10,447 nt of DNA from positions 1-10,447 of the forward strand of contig JBGVOS010000004.1 of the NCBI GenBank assembly GCA_045126595.1. The letters run 5' to 3'. The translations under genes were made by a program, and so were the position numbers. Positions within the stretch are counted from its first letter, which is position 1. Each line of letters opens with the position of its first letter. The notes under the pieces are model-generated. The model saw only the letters and a program-made list of their open reading frames with translations. It was not told the DNA's origin and did no database searches. This DNA comes from UBA1189 sp045126595 (GTDB taxonomy: Bacteria; Bacteroidota; Bacteroidia; Bacteroidales; Bacteroidaceae). Of this stretch, positions 1 through 6,607 are shown one piece after another.

Positions 1-1
1 C

Positions 2-889
2 ATACTGCTGCTGGATGAGTATGACTACCAAGATACCGATAGGGATGAATATGATGAAGCTTTGGCCGAATCGCTCAACGAAGAAAAACGTCAAGAGCAG
101 ATAGGAGTGTATAAAAGAGCCGACCTGCTGAAGATGCATGCCTATAATGATGCTATTAGACGCACAGGAGGTTCGTATGTGCTATATCCTGGTACAAAGG
201 AGAAGAGTCTGAAAGGATTCCATGAGATTATCCCTGGACTTGGGGCATTCCCTGTAAGCCCAAACACCTTTGAGGAGGACGCTATAGCTATCAAGCAATT
301 TATCGATGACTTGATACAGCACTTCTTGAATCGTATTTCGCAACGTGAGACTAAGGCATATTATGACTACGAGATTCATCAAATGCCTCCCGCAACTGCA
401 GTTTATGAGCCTATGCCTGAGCCCTATGGTGAACGTCGACACTTGATACCAAGCAAGACCAATGTACTGATTGGATACGTTAAAGATGCAGCACAACTGG
501 AGTGGATATTGCTCAATAAGTGCTATAATACAAGAACAGGTACAAGTAATGGTTCGCTGAGACTCTCGGAGGAGATTACAACCGCTCAATACCTCTTGCT
601 GCATAGCGATAGCGACAAGCAGCAACTGCTGATAAGATTGGATGATAAGGGTGCAAGAGTAATGTCTAAGGATGAACTCCTTCGACGAGCGCCGAAAGGA
701 AATTACACACCTACGAGACCTTACTACATCGTTTTTGATTTGCTTTCCGGCGAAGTGGAGCCCGAATTTGCAGGTGTATCGTGGGACTTGGCAAAGATGA
801 GAAGCGAAGGCTTACTGGGTGACTTCAGATTGTCAGGGGCACCTGTGGGCGTATCGTTGGCTACACTGATGAGATATGTAAAGAAATAA
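2..889 (+). CDS. DUF2357/PDDEXK_7 (McrC-like) nuclease, C-terminal part
   Basis: The frame is open from base 2, so the gene begins upstream of the window; the TTG at 62 is an internal codon, not a start. 295 residues are visible. The stretch KMHAYNDAIRRTGGSYVLYPG followed by IPGLGAFPVSP is, from memory of the family, the signature that follows the catalytic lysine in DUF2357/DUF524 proteins of the PD-(D/E)XK superfamily. The catalytic D and ExK residues should therefore lie just before base 1 and cannot be checked here. A C-terminal domain starts near TNVLIGYVKDAAQLEWIL (codons at about 452-505) and is typical of the same proteins. Family members usually pair with McrB-like ATPases in type IV or LlaJI-like restriction, which suggests a DNA-cleavage subunit. 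It ends 21 nt before the next gene. Family call fairly sure; substrate unknown. Confidence 0.78.
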   Translation: MLLLDEYDYQDTDRDEYDEALAESLNEEKRQEQIGVYKRADLLKMHAYNDAIRRTGGSYVLYPGTKEKSLKGFHEIIPGLGAFPVSPNTFEEDAIAIKQFIDDLIQHFLNRISQRETKAYYDYEIHQMPPATAVYEPMPEPYGERRHLIPSKTNVLIGYVKDAAQLEWILLNKCYNTRTGTSNGSLRLSEEITTAQYLLLHSDSDKQQLLIRLDDKGARVMSKDELLRRAPKGNYTPTRPYYIVFDLLSGEVEPEFAGVSWDLAKMRSEGLLGDFRLSGAPVGVSLATLMRYVKK

Positions 890-910
890 TTAATCTAATA
901 CATACCACAT

Positions 911-1591
911 ATGGAAGAATTCTTTGAAGAAAAAATCAGCCGCAAAAGAGGAAAGAAAAAACTCCTTAGAGTGACTTTTGAAGACGGCAAGTCGATATGT
1001 TATACCAGCACTACCATGACCTTCATGGAGACCTTGAGGCGTATAGGCATAGAAAGACTGAAAGATTTGGACTTCAAAGTAGCTCACATCCCTTTCGTAT
1101 CGCAAGAGGTGTATCCACAATACAAGGAATACCAGAAGGAACTGGTGAGAGGATGGTATGTAATGACGCAGAGTGATAGCGAACAGAAGTATAGACAACT
1201 GCTCGCTATAAAGGAATTGCTCAGCTTGGATATAAAAGTAGAACTCGGAGAGGACTTTGAGACGGACAAGGTAAAAATGTTTCAAAAGTCAAAAAGGAGT
1301 ATAGGCGCCCTACTTGTGAAGTTTCCCAATGGAGAATATCTCGGTGGGGAAAACCCTATAGATACTTATAAAGAGACTATCCTAAAGATTGGTATCGATG
1401 AGCTGAGGCGACGTCGTATCGAGCTGGGCGGTAAGCCACTGATAGCGTCTACGGATGTTACTAAAGCCTATACGGAGATTGAACCTGGTGTATGGATTGC
1501 AACACCTTCTACGACCAAGGAGAAGGTGAAGTATCTTAAGATTATAGGTTCGTTTATGCGTATACCGCTAGAAGTGACTATTATTGATTAA
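911..1591 (+). CDS. Protein of two tandem copies of an unrecognised domain
   Basis: I do not recognise a named family. The 226-residue protein consists of two diverged copies of one roughly 95-residue unit, at about 17-112 and 133-224, joined by a charged linker (ELGEDFETDKVKMFQKSK). Matching points are LRVTFEDG with LLVKFPNG, TFMETLRRIGIERL with TYKETILKIGIDEL, and RGWYVMTQSDSEQKYRQLLAIKE with PGVWIATPSTTKEKVKYLKIIG. Both copies end in a beta-like hydrophobic strand (LDIKVEL and IPLEVTI). There is no signal peptide or membrane segment, so it should be cytosolic. The first 18 residues are strongly charged. It starts at ATG 911, lies 21 nt after the nuclease gene and 4 nt before the helicase start, and is probably cotranscribed with both. 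By context it may be a DNA-binding or adaptor subunit of a restriction complex; that is inference only. Confidence 0.85.
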   Translation: MEEFFEEKISRKRGKKKLLRVTFEDGKSICYTSTTMTFMETLRRIGIERLKDLDFKVAHIPFVSQEVYPQYKEYQKELVRGWYVMTQSDSEQKYRQLLAIKELLSLDIKVELGEDFETDKVKMFQKSKRSIGALLVKFPNGEYLGGENPIDTYKETILKIGIDELRRRRIELGGKPLIASTDVTKAYTEIEPGVWIATPSTTKEKVKYLKIIGSFMRIPLEVTIID

Positions 1592-1595
1592 TCAT

Positions 1596-3731
1596 ATGGA
1601 ATATAGGTCTATACGACAAGATGTGGGTAATCTGCGTCCTCACCAAAAGGAAGCGAAAGAGAAAATCTTTGCAGCCTGGGATGAGGTAGATGCTGTGATG
1701 CTACAGATGCCTACAGGTACCGGTAAGACCTATCTGTTCACGTCACTAATCAAGGACATTATCAATCATTACAAAGCTACGCACACTACACTCAATATAC
1801 TCGTGGTAGCACACCGCACCGAACTGCTCGACCAAATATCGGCATCGTTGCACAAATACGACATACCTCATGGCTTCATACAAGGAAGCCGAGCGCAACA
1901 ACTGTGGCAGAGAGTGCAGGTAGCAAGTATATTCTCCATACTTTCTGCTCGTAATGAGATCAATGTGAGGCGAAAGGATTTTGACTATATCATCATAGAT
2001 GAAGCTCACCACTCACTCGCCGATACCTATAAGAGGCTCTTTGATACATTCCCCAGTGCGAAGAAATTAGGAGTAACGGCGACTCCATGGAGATTTAATC
2101 ATGAGCCCTTCACCTCGCTCTATCAGATACTGATAACTACTCCGCAGGTGTCGTGGTTTATTGAGAACGGGCTGCTTGCAGACTTTGACTATGTGTCTAT
2201 CAAACCCGATTCAAGTTTGCAACAATTAGTGGATAGGACTGAAGTTGCGACGACGGGAGACTTTGTCAATGGCGAACTGGATATGGCGTTTAATAACCAA
2301 CGTATCCGCTCCAAAGTCTATGATTCGTACAAGAAGTTTGCCGATGGACGTAAGGGCATTATCTATGCTATCAACAAAGAGCATGCGTCAAACCTTGCAG
2401 CACTCTACTGCTCTAAGGGAGTCAATGCTGTAGCTATTGATTGCGACACTCCCAAAGAGGAACGTAAAGCGCTTATTGAGGATTTTAAGAAAGGTATAAT
2501 TAAGGTGCTTGTCAATGTGGAAATCTTTACAGAGGGTTTCGATTGCCCCGATGTGAGTTTCATACAACTGGCACGTCCTACACGCTCATTAGCACTCTAT
2601 CTGCAACAGGTAGGACGAGGTCTAAGAGTTGTAGCAGGTAAGGAGAGAACTATTATCATCGATAATGTAGGCTTGTACAACTACTTTGGATTGCCTGATG
2701 CCAATCGAAAGTGGCTCTATCACTTCAATGGACAAGAGGACTTTGAGGAGATAGTGAAGTCGGGACATAGCAGGGATATAGAAACAGAGATTGTTGAACG
2801 CAGCTACGATGAAGACGATGAAGCTATGATGGTAGTGCGTGGTGTAGGCGCTGGAGAAAGCATTCCCATTGTCTCAGAAAGTACAGAAGAGTACGAAGTA
2901 CCTCTACCCATCACGGAGTTCTCATTATGTGATTATTATCTTGTCATTGGCAATAAAGATAGATTTAAGCTATATCCATTCATAAAGAAAAAAGGTAAAT
3001 CCACAGACCAAGTGGGTAACCGTGTGTATGCATACGACAAGAATGATGAGGAACTGATATTGACTGATGACCATGTAAATAATATCAAGTTAATTGATCA
3101 GCATAGTAAAGAAAAGTATCTATTGATGTTTCTTGGTTCCTTTGTCAATAAAAGCTACACTCAACTACTCAATATCCATAAAGTGCAAGACCTCACGGGT
3201 GACCCTCATACACCCTCGATGTCTTTTTATGAACTGCTACAACTCATAGAAAAACTGTATAGTCTGTCTAATCTTGAAGGTCGTACAACTTTGGACGAAG
3301 GCTTGAGTCGTATCTTCTCTATGAAGTATAGCAACCGTGATGGTTATAAAGCACCTCATAAGGCAATTTATCTATTATCGATTATTGATTGTGTTGAGTT
3401 GGGAGAAATTACAGACAGGCGTTTTAATATTACTCCATTCTTATTGCAGCGATTTGAAAATAACTGGAAGAAGTATGTTCACTTGAAATGCTTTACACCC
3501 AACATTTGGAATCCTGTCTACTATATGGAAGATAGTATTATACACAAGATATGGAGAGCTGGATTCAAAGGTGCACAACCAAATAGTATTAGAAAAAGTG
3601 AAACCATATTTAGCTATTTGGAAATTGCTAGTGACCTGTGGAGAGCTATACAAGATGAAGAAACGAGAGAAAGATTAAAAGCGAAAATAATAGATTCGTA
3701 TATCATAAACAATAGAACTACCAATTATTGA
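1596..3731 (+). CDS. DEAH-box SF2 helicase with C-terminal reader-like domain
   Basis: 711 residues. I chose ATG 1596 over the in-frame TTG at 1584, because the TTG lies inside the previous gene while the ATG follows its stop by 4 nt. Helicase motifs occur in order: Walker A MPTGTGKT (38-45, Lys44), DEAH (135-138), TATP (161-164), a motif V region with FTEGFD, and motif VI QQVGRGLR (337-344). This is the RecQ/type I and III restriction-like SF2 layout, an ATP-dependent DNA translocase or helicase. Residues from about 400 to 560 are unassigned. The C-terminal part (about 575-690) has KAPHKAIYLLSIIDCVE (from 585) and later NIWNPVYYMED. I recall this pattern from the N-terminal or sulfur-binding domains of McrA-like HNH nucleases (APHKPLLLL and YPFWRL). 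Such a domain could read modified DNA. Helicase call firm; reader call tentative. Confidence 0.92.
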   Translation: MEYRSIRQDVGNLRPHQKEAKEKIFAAWDEVDAVMLQMPTGTGKTYLFTSLIKDIINHYKATHTTLNILVVAHRTELLDQISASLHKYDIPHGFIQGSRAQQLWQRVQVASIFSILSARNEINVRRKDFDYIIIDEAHHSLADTYKRLFDTFPSAKKLGVTATPWRFNHEPFTSLYQILITTPQVSWFIENGLLADFDYVSIKPDSSLQQLVDRTEVATTGDFVNGELDMAFNNQRIRSKVYDSYKKFADGRKGIIYAINKEHASNLAALYCSKGVNAVAIDCDTPKEERKALIEDFKKGIIKVLVNVEIFTEGFDCPDVSFIQLARPTRSLALYLQQVGRGLRVVAGKERTIIIDNVGLYNYFGLPDANRKWLYHFNGQEDFEEIVKSGHSRDIETEIVERSYDEDDEAMMVVRGVGAGESIPIVSESTEEYEVPLPITEFSLCDYYLVIGNKDRFKLYPFIKKKGKSTDQVGNRVYAYDKNDEELILTDDHVNNIKLIDQHSKEKYLLMFLGSFVNKSYTQLLNIHKVQDLTGDPHTPSMSFYELLQLIEKLYSLSNLEGRTTLDEGLSRIFSMKYSNRDGYKAPHKAIYLLSIIDCVELGEITDRRFNITPFLLQRFENNWKKYVHLKCFTPNIWNPVYYMEDSIIHKIWRAGFKGAQPNSIRKSETIFSYLEIASDLWRAIQDEETRERLKAKIIDSYIINNRTTNY

Positions 3732-3777
3732 CCTCAAGCAAGAGAGTTAGCGAACTACCTAACACGCCAATATCCCC

Positions 3778-4293
3778 ATGCCCGACAAACTAACCCAAGA
3801 GCAGCGGCACCGATGTATGGCAAGCATACGTGGCCGTGACACCAAGCCCGAGATGACGGTGAGGCGATGGCTCCATAGTCGGGGCTTCCGCTACAGGGTG
3901 AACGTGAAGGGATTGCCGGGCACACCCGACATCGTGCTACGCAAGTACCGCACGGTGATATTCATACACGGATGCTTCTGGCATGGGCATGAGGGATGCC
4001 GATACTTCGTATTGCCGAAGAGCAACACGGAGTTTTGGACACAGAAGATAGAGCGTAACCGCGAGCGTGACCTGGAACGTCGCGCCCAACTGAAGCGGAT
4101 GGGATGGCACACCATCGTCATTTGGGAATGTCAGCTGAAGCCCAAGACTCGCGAGGCCACATTGGCCGAACTGGAACACCTGCTACACAAGACCTATATT
4201 GAGAACCTGCGTCCACGCAAGGCAGTGACATACGCCTTCGACACGGAGCCTACGCCTATGGCCGCAGAAGAGCAAGTCAAGTATGAAAAATAG
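3778..4293 (+). CDS. vsr: Very short patch repair endonuclease Vsr
   Basis: 171 residues; E. coli Vsr has about 156. Vsr nicks 5' of the T in T:G mismatches that arise when 5-methylcytosine deaminates, starting very-short-patch repair. The key residues fall at the E. coli positions: catalytic Asp51 in GTPD, His64 in FIHGCFWH, and His69. Zinc ligands are Cys66, His71, Cys74 and Cys118, the last two moved by one because HGHEGC carries one extra residue. TEFWTQKIERNRERD and WHTIVIWEC are further family blocks. An extra tail after about 140 ends in PTPMAAEEQVKYEK. ATG 3778 is the family start (MPDKLTQEQRHRCMASIRGRDTKPE). Vsr normally follows a cytosine-5 methyltransferase; none is visible here, so one may lie upstream. 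The 46-nt gap before it has only a weak GTTAG/CTAAC inverted repeat. Confidence 0.97.
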   Translation: MPDKLTQEQRHRCMASIRGRDTKPEMTVRRWLHSRGFRYRVNVKGLPGTPDIVLRKYRTVIFIHGCFWHGHEGCRYFVLPKSNTEFWTQKIERNRERDLERRAQLKRMGWHTIVIWECQLKPKTREATLAELEHLLHKTYIENLRPRKAVTYAFDTEPTPMAAEEQVKYEK

Positions 4294-4327
4294 TGGAAAG
4301 ATGATAGATGAACGTGGAAAGATGACG
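4293..4327 (+). repeat. Heptamer array at the vsr/Nudix junction
   Basis: Five consecutive 7-nt units can be read: GTGGAAA, GATGATA, GATGAAC, GTGGAAA, GATGACG. The 12-mer GTGGAAAGATGA recurs exactly 21 nt apart (4293 and 4314). The array contains the last base of the vsr stop and two of the three possible Nudix start codons (4301 and 4322). It has the same period as the arrays at 4691, 5591, 5657 and 6637. Confidence 0.6.
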
Positions 4328-4708
4328 AATATCGAAGTAGTAGCCGCTATCATAGAGCACGATGGCAAGTACCTTGCCACGCAGCGTGGGTATGGTGATT
4401 TTAAAGGAGGGTGGGAGTTCCCTGGAGGTAAGATAGAGCCGGGAGAGAACCACCACGAGGCACTCATCCGCGAGATACACGAGGAGCTGTGCATGGAGAT
4501 CGTGCCCGAGCGGTGGCTATGCACCACGGAGCACGACTATCCCACCTTTCACCTCACCATGCACTGCTACCTATGCCGCATCGTGGAGGGCACGCCCCAG
4601 CTCACCGAACACCTGGCCGCCCAGTGGCTCAGCCCCGAAGAGCTGCACTCGGTGGAGTGGCTACCTGCCGATGTGGAGGTGACAAGCAAATTGAAAATTG
4701 AGAGTTGA
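4322..4708 (+). CDS. mutT: MutT-type Nudix hydrolase (probable 8-oxo-dGTP diphosphatase)
   Basis: 128 residues from ATG 4322, close to E. coli MutT (129). The start MTNIEVVAAII fits the family; upstream in-frame ATGs at 4283 (overlapping vsr by 11 nt) and 4301 would add a charged stretch that lies mostly in a repeat array. The Nudix box is present: G36, E42, R50-E51 and E54-E55 (GGKIEPGE, then REIHEEL), but the usual late Gly is Cys57. QRGYGDFKGGWEFPGG before the box is typical of MutT/NTP-pyrophosphohydrolases that clear oxidised dGTP from the nucleotide pool. The last residues, KLKIES, are encoded by the heptamer array at 4691, so the natural C-terminus may have been altered. It probably shares a transcript with vsr, giving two mutation-avoidance enzymes side by side. 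The precise substrate is not provable from sequence. Confidence 0.9.
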   Translation: MTNIEVVAAIIEHDGKYLATQRGYGDFKGGWEFPGGKIEPGENHHEALIREIHEELCMEIVPERWLCTTEHDYPTFHLTMHCYLCRIVEGTPQLTEHLAAQWLSPEELHSVEWLPADVEVTSKLKIES

Positions 4709-4725
4709 AAATTAAAAGTTAATCG
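4691..4725 (+). repeat. Heptamer array over the Nudix 3' end
   Basis: Five 7-nt units with a TT-purine pattern: TTGAAAA, TTGAGAG, TTGAAAA, TTAAAAG, TTAATCG. The array includes the Nudix stop codon (4706-4708) and supplies its last codons. This looks like an AT-rich intergenic repeat of the kind common in Bacteroidota that has reached into the gene end. Confidence 0.65.
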
Positions 4726-4778
4726 TTTCTTCTTATCTTCGTAGTAAACTTACACCGATGAAAGAAGGCAACTCATAA

Positions 4779-4862
4779 GGATTTCTTGTTAGTTCGCCAA
4801 AGAGGGCCGATGTGCCTACACCCATTGCCGCTGAGGAGCAGGTGGTATATGACACGAAGTGA
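4779..4862 (+). pseudogene. Remnant of a second vsr-like 3' end
   Basis: After a TAA at 4776, the frame reads GFLVSSPKRADV, then PTPIAAEEQVVYDTK and a TGA at 4860. The Vsr tail at 4249-4293 reads PTPMAAEEQVKYEK and stop. Over the 12 aligned residues PTP..QV.Y ten are identical, while six of the identical codons differ only at the third base (ACG/ACA, CCT/CCC, GCA/GCT, GAA/GAG, CAA/CAG, GTC/GTG). That pattern means the copy was once coding and diverged under selection; it is not a recent duplication. The rest of the gene is gone: no Vsr catalytic motif is visible between 4709 and 4779. The whole 4709-4955 gap holds, besides this, part of a heptamer array and a weak promoter candidate. Confidence 0.65.
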
Positions 4863-4919
4863 TTACGATTACGCTTACAAAAAACACACGATAAGTGATG
4901 CTGATTGCCATTTTTATGG

Positions 4920-4927
4920 TATATTCG
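4920..4927 (+). promoter_or_regulatory. Weak Bacteroidota -7 box candidate
   Basis: TATATTCG matches the Bacteroidota TAnnTTTG box at five of six fixed positions and lies 28 nt before the nitroreductase ATG. No good TTTG element lies about 19-20 nt upstream, so this is a weak call. Confidence 0.25.
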
Positions 4928-4955
4928 CAGTATAAATAAACCAAACGACAAGAAT

Positions 4956-5585
4956 ATGAAAAAGAATGTATTAACCCTCGGGTTGCTTGCCTGCATGATG
5001 GTGGGCTGCCAAGTGAAAACTCAGGAGACAACTATGGGTAATGAACAGGAGAATCAGGTGATTAGCACCATCATGGCGCGACGTAGCATACGCAAGTATA
5101 AGCCACAACCCGTGGAGCGCGAGAAGATGGATGTGATACTGCAATGCGGCATCAACGCCCCCAACGGACAGAACAAGCAGTCGTGGGAGGTGCGCGTAGT
5201 GGATAACCCCGCACTGATGGAGGAGATCAAGGAGGCGATGGCCAAGGGTCACCCCGACATGGACCCTGCCATGGTGAAGGGATGCCTGCGCAATGCGCCC
5301 ACCATGGTGTTCATCGCTCGCGACAAGAGCTACGACTTCTCGGCCTACGATTGCGGACTGCTGGCTGAGAACATGGTGCTGTCGGCATGGTCGATGGGTA
5401 TCGGGTCGATATGCTTGGGTAGCCCCGTGCGATACCTCACCGACAACGAGGCATGCAAGCCTGTGCTCGAGAAACTGGGATTCAGCGAGGGATATGAACT
5501 GAGCCTGTGTGTGGGATTTGGCTATGCCGAGGAGGAACCCGCTGCCAAACCGCGCGACTGGGGCAAGGTGAAGTATGTGGAGTGA
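4956..5585 (+). CDS. Lipoprotein-type nitroreductase family protein
   Basis: 209 residues from ATG 4956; the longer frame from TTG 4905 would bury the signal peptide. MKKNVLTLGLLACMMVGC has a basic start, a hydrophobic core and a lipobox MVGC with Cys18, so the protein is probably a membrane-anchored lipoprotein. Residues 35-209 form a nitroreductase fold: ARRSIRKYKPQPV (41-53) and APNGQNKQSWEV (68-79) match FMN-binding segments, and MGIGSICLGS (147-156) matches the second cofactor segment. It probably reduces nitro, quinone or similar acceptors using NAD(P)H with bound FMN. A flavoenzyme behind a lipoprotein signal is unusual, since nitroreductases are normally cytosolic and NAD(P)H is scarce outside. 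It stands alone between repeat-bearing gaps. Family call firm; location inferred. Confidence 0.9.
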   Translation: MKKNVLTLGLLACMMVGCQVKTQETTMGNEQENQVISTIMARRSIRKYKPQPVEREKMDVILQCGINAPNGQNKQSWEVRVVDNPALMEEIKEAMAKGHPDMDPAMVKGCLRNAPTMVFIARDKSYDFSAYDCGLLAENMVLSAWSMGIGSICLGSPVRYLTDNEACKPVLEKLGFSEGYELSLCVGFGYAEEEPAAKPRDWGKVKYVE

Positions 5586-5590
5586 ACTTC

Positions 5591-5632
5591 GAGATGTGAG
5601 CAATGAGTAATGGGCTGTGAGCCTTGAGATGT
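5591..5632 (+). repeat. GAG-type heptamer array
   Basis: Six degenerate 7-nt units starting 6 nt after the nitroreductase stop: GAGATGT, GAGCAAT, GAGTAAT, GGGCTGT, GAGCCTT, GAGATGT. Just downstream, CGCC at 5642-5645 can pair with GGCG at 5633-5636 or with GGCG at 5654-5657, giving two competing short hairpins. Neither is followed by a T run, so neither is called a terminator. Confidence 0.6.
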
Positions 5633-5656
5633 GGCGATGAGCGCCATCCGGACGGC

Positions 5657-5684
5657 GTCTGTTGTCCGTTGTCTATTGTCTGTT
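5657..5684 (+). repeat. GTCTGTT heptamer array
   Basis: Four contiguous 7-nt units: GTCTGTT, GTCCGTT, GTCTATT, GTCTGTT. The first and last are identical and the two middle ones differ from them at one base each. The array ends 17 nt before the SDR start codon. Confidence 0.7.
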
Positions 5685-5701
5685 AACCCCTAACGCAAAC
5701 A

Positions 5702-6607
5702 ATGAATAAGATACTGATTACTGGCACGAGTGGCTTTGTGGGCAGTCGCGTGGCACGAGCGCTGCAAGATAGATACGAACTGCTCACTCCATCGCATGGC
5801 GAGTGTGACATCACACGGCTGGAGGCGGTGGAGGCGTATGTGGGGCAACATCGTCCCGAGGCGATACTGCACCTGGCTGCGATATCCAACACGGGGTATT
5901 GCGAGCAGCACCCCGAGGAGAGCATGGCGGTGAACGTGCAGGGAGTGGTGCACATGGCCGAGGCGGCAGCACGCTATGGATGCAAGCTGGTGTGGTTCTC
6001 GTCGGACCAGGTGTACAACGGCAACTGTGAGCTGGGACCGCTCTCCGAAGAGGTGGACGTATGTCCCGAGAACCACTATGGCCGACATAAGCTGCTGGCC
6101 GAGAAGGAGGCACTGAAGCGCTGCCCCGACAGCGTGGCACTGCGCGCCACATGGATGTATGACGTGCGACGCGAGGGGATGCCCACACACAACAACTTCG
6201 TGCTCAACATCGAGGAGGCGCTGAGGCAAGGGACGCCCCTAAGGTTTGCTACGAGGGAGTATCGCGGCATCACTTGGGTGAACGAGGTGGTGAAGAACAT
6301 ACCCCACACGCTATCTCTGCCGGGAGGAGTATACAACTTCGGGGCCGAGAACGACCGCAACACCTACGACACGGCACGGGCATACCTCGACATCATAGGG
6401 TGCAGCACGCCCGACATCGCCGTGCCCGACCATGAGCGCTTTGCCGCCCATGTGCGCAACATCAGCATCTCGATGCACAAGGCCGTGGAGGCCTCGGGCG
6501 GAGCCATACAGTTTGCCAGCACCGTGGAGGGACTGAAGAGTTTTTTAATTATGAATTATGAAGGTTCGTGCAAACGGCGAAGCAACTTCGACGAAGTTAA
6601 TTCTTAG
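5702..6607 (+). CDS. RmlD-like extended SDR (sugar-nucleotide reductase/epimerase family)
   Basis: 301 residues, starting at ATG 5702. The Rossmann glycine motif GTSGFVG (8-14) binds NAD(P), and the catalytic pair YGRHK (Tyr126, Lys130) is present with the Ser100-Ser101 region before it. ILHLAAISNTGYCEQHP, WFSSDQVYNG and FATREYRGITWVNEVV follow the dTDP-4-dehydrorhamnose reductase (RmlD substrate-binding) pattern. The protein is cytosolic. No rhamnose-pathway neighbours (RmlA, B, C) are visible, so the sugar substrate is open. About the last 20 residues (FLIMNYEGSCKRRSNFDEVNS) are encoded by repeat-like AT-rich sequence and a palindrome, unlike the GC-rich body. The ancestral end was probably near STVEGLK and has been replaced. 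Family call firm; exact reaction not known. Confidence 0.88.
   Translation: MNKILITGTSGFVGSRVARALQDRYELLTPSHGECDITRLEAVEAYVGQHRPEAILHLAAISNTGYCEQHPEESMAVNVQGVVHMAEAAARYGCKLVWFSSDQVYNGNCELGPLSEEVDVCPENHYGRHKLLAEKEALKRCPDSVALRATWMYDVRREGMPTHNNFVLNIEEALRQGTPLRFATREYRGITWVNEVVKNIPHTLSLPGGVYNFGAENDRNTYDTARAYLDIIGCSTPDIAVPDHERFAAHVRNISISMHKAVEASGGAIQFASTVEGLKSFLIMNYEGSCKRRSNFDEVNS

Noticed and set aside
62..64. TTG as a start of the first gene
   Set aside because: The frame is open to the window edge and the family signature requires upstream nuclease core residues.
182..625. Antisense reading frame (147 codons)
   Set aside because: Shadow of the DUF2357 gene; no motif.
3745..3763. Inverted repeat GTTAG/CTAAC as a terminator after the helicase
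   Set aside because: Only a 5-bp stem with an 8-nt loop, a competing AGTT/AACT pairing, and no T run.
4733..4996. Antisense reading frame (87 codons) over the Nudix-nitroreductase gap
   Set aside because: It overlaps the vsr remnant, whose + strand codons show synonymous divergence, and the nitroreductase signal peptide. No family is recognised.
4971..5603. Antisense reading frame (210 codons)
   Set aside because: Shadow of the nitroreductase gene; His- and Leu-rich with no recognisable motif.
5633..5657. GGCG/CGCC hairpins as a terminator after the nitroreductase gene
   Set aside because: Stems of 4 bp compete for the same CGCC and no T run follows.
5690..6229. Antisense reading frame (179 codons)
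   Set aside because: Shadow of the SDR gene, which carries the Rossmann and YxxxK motifs on the + strand.
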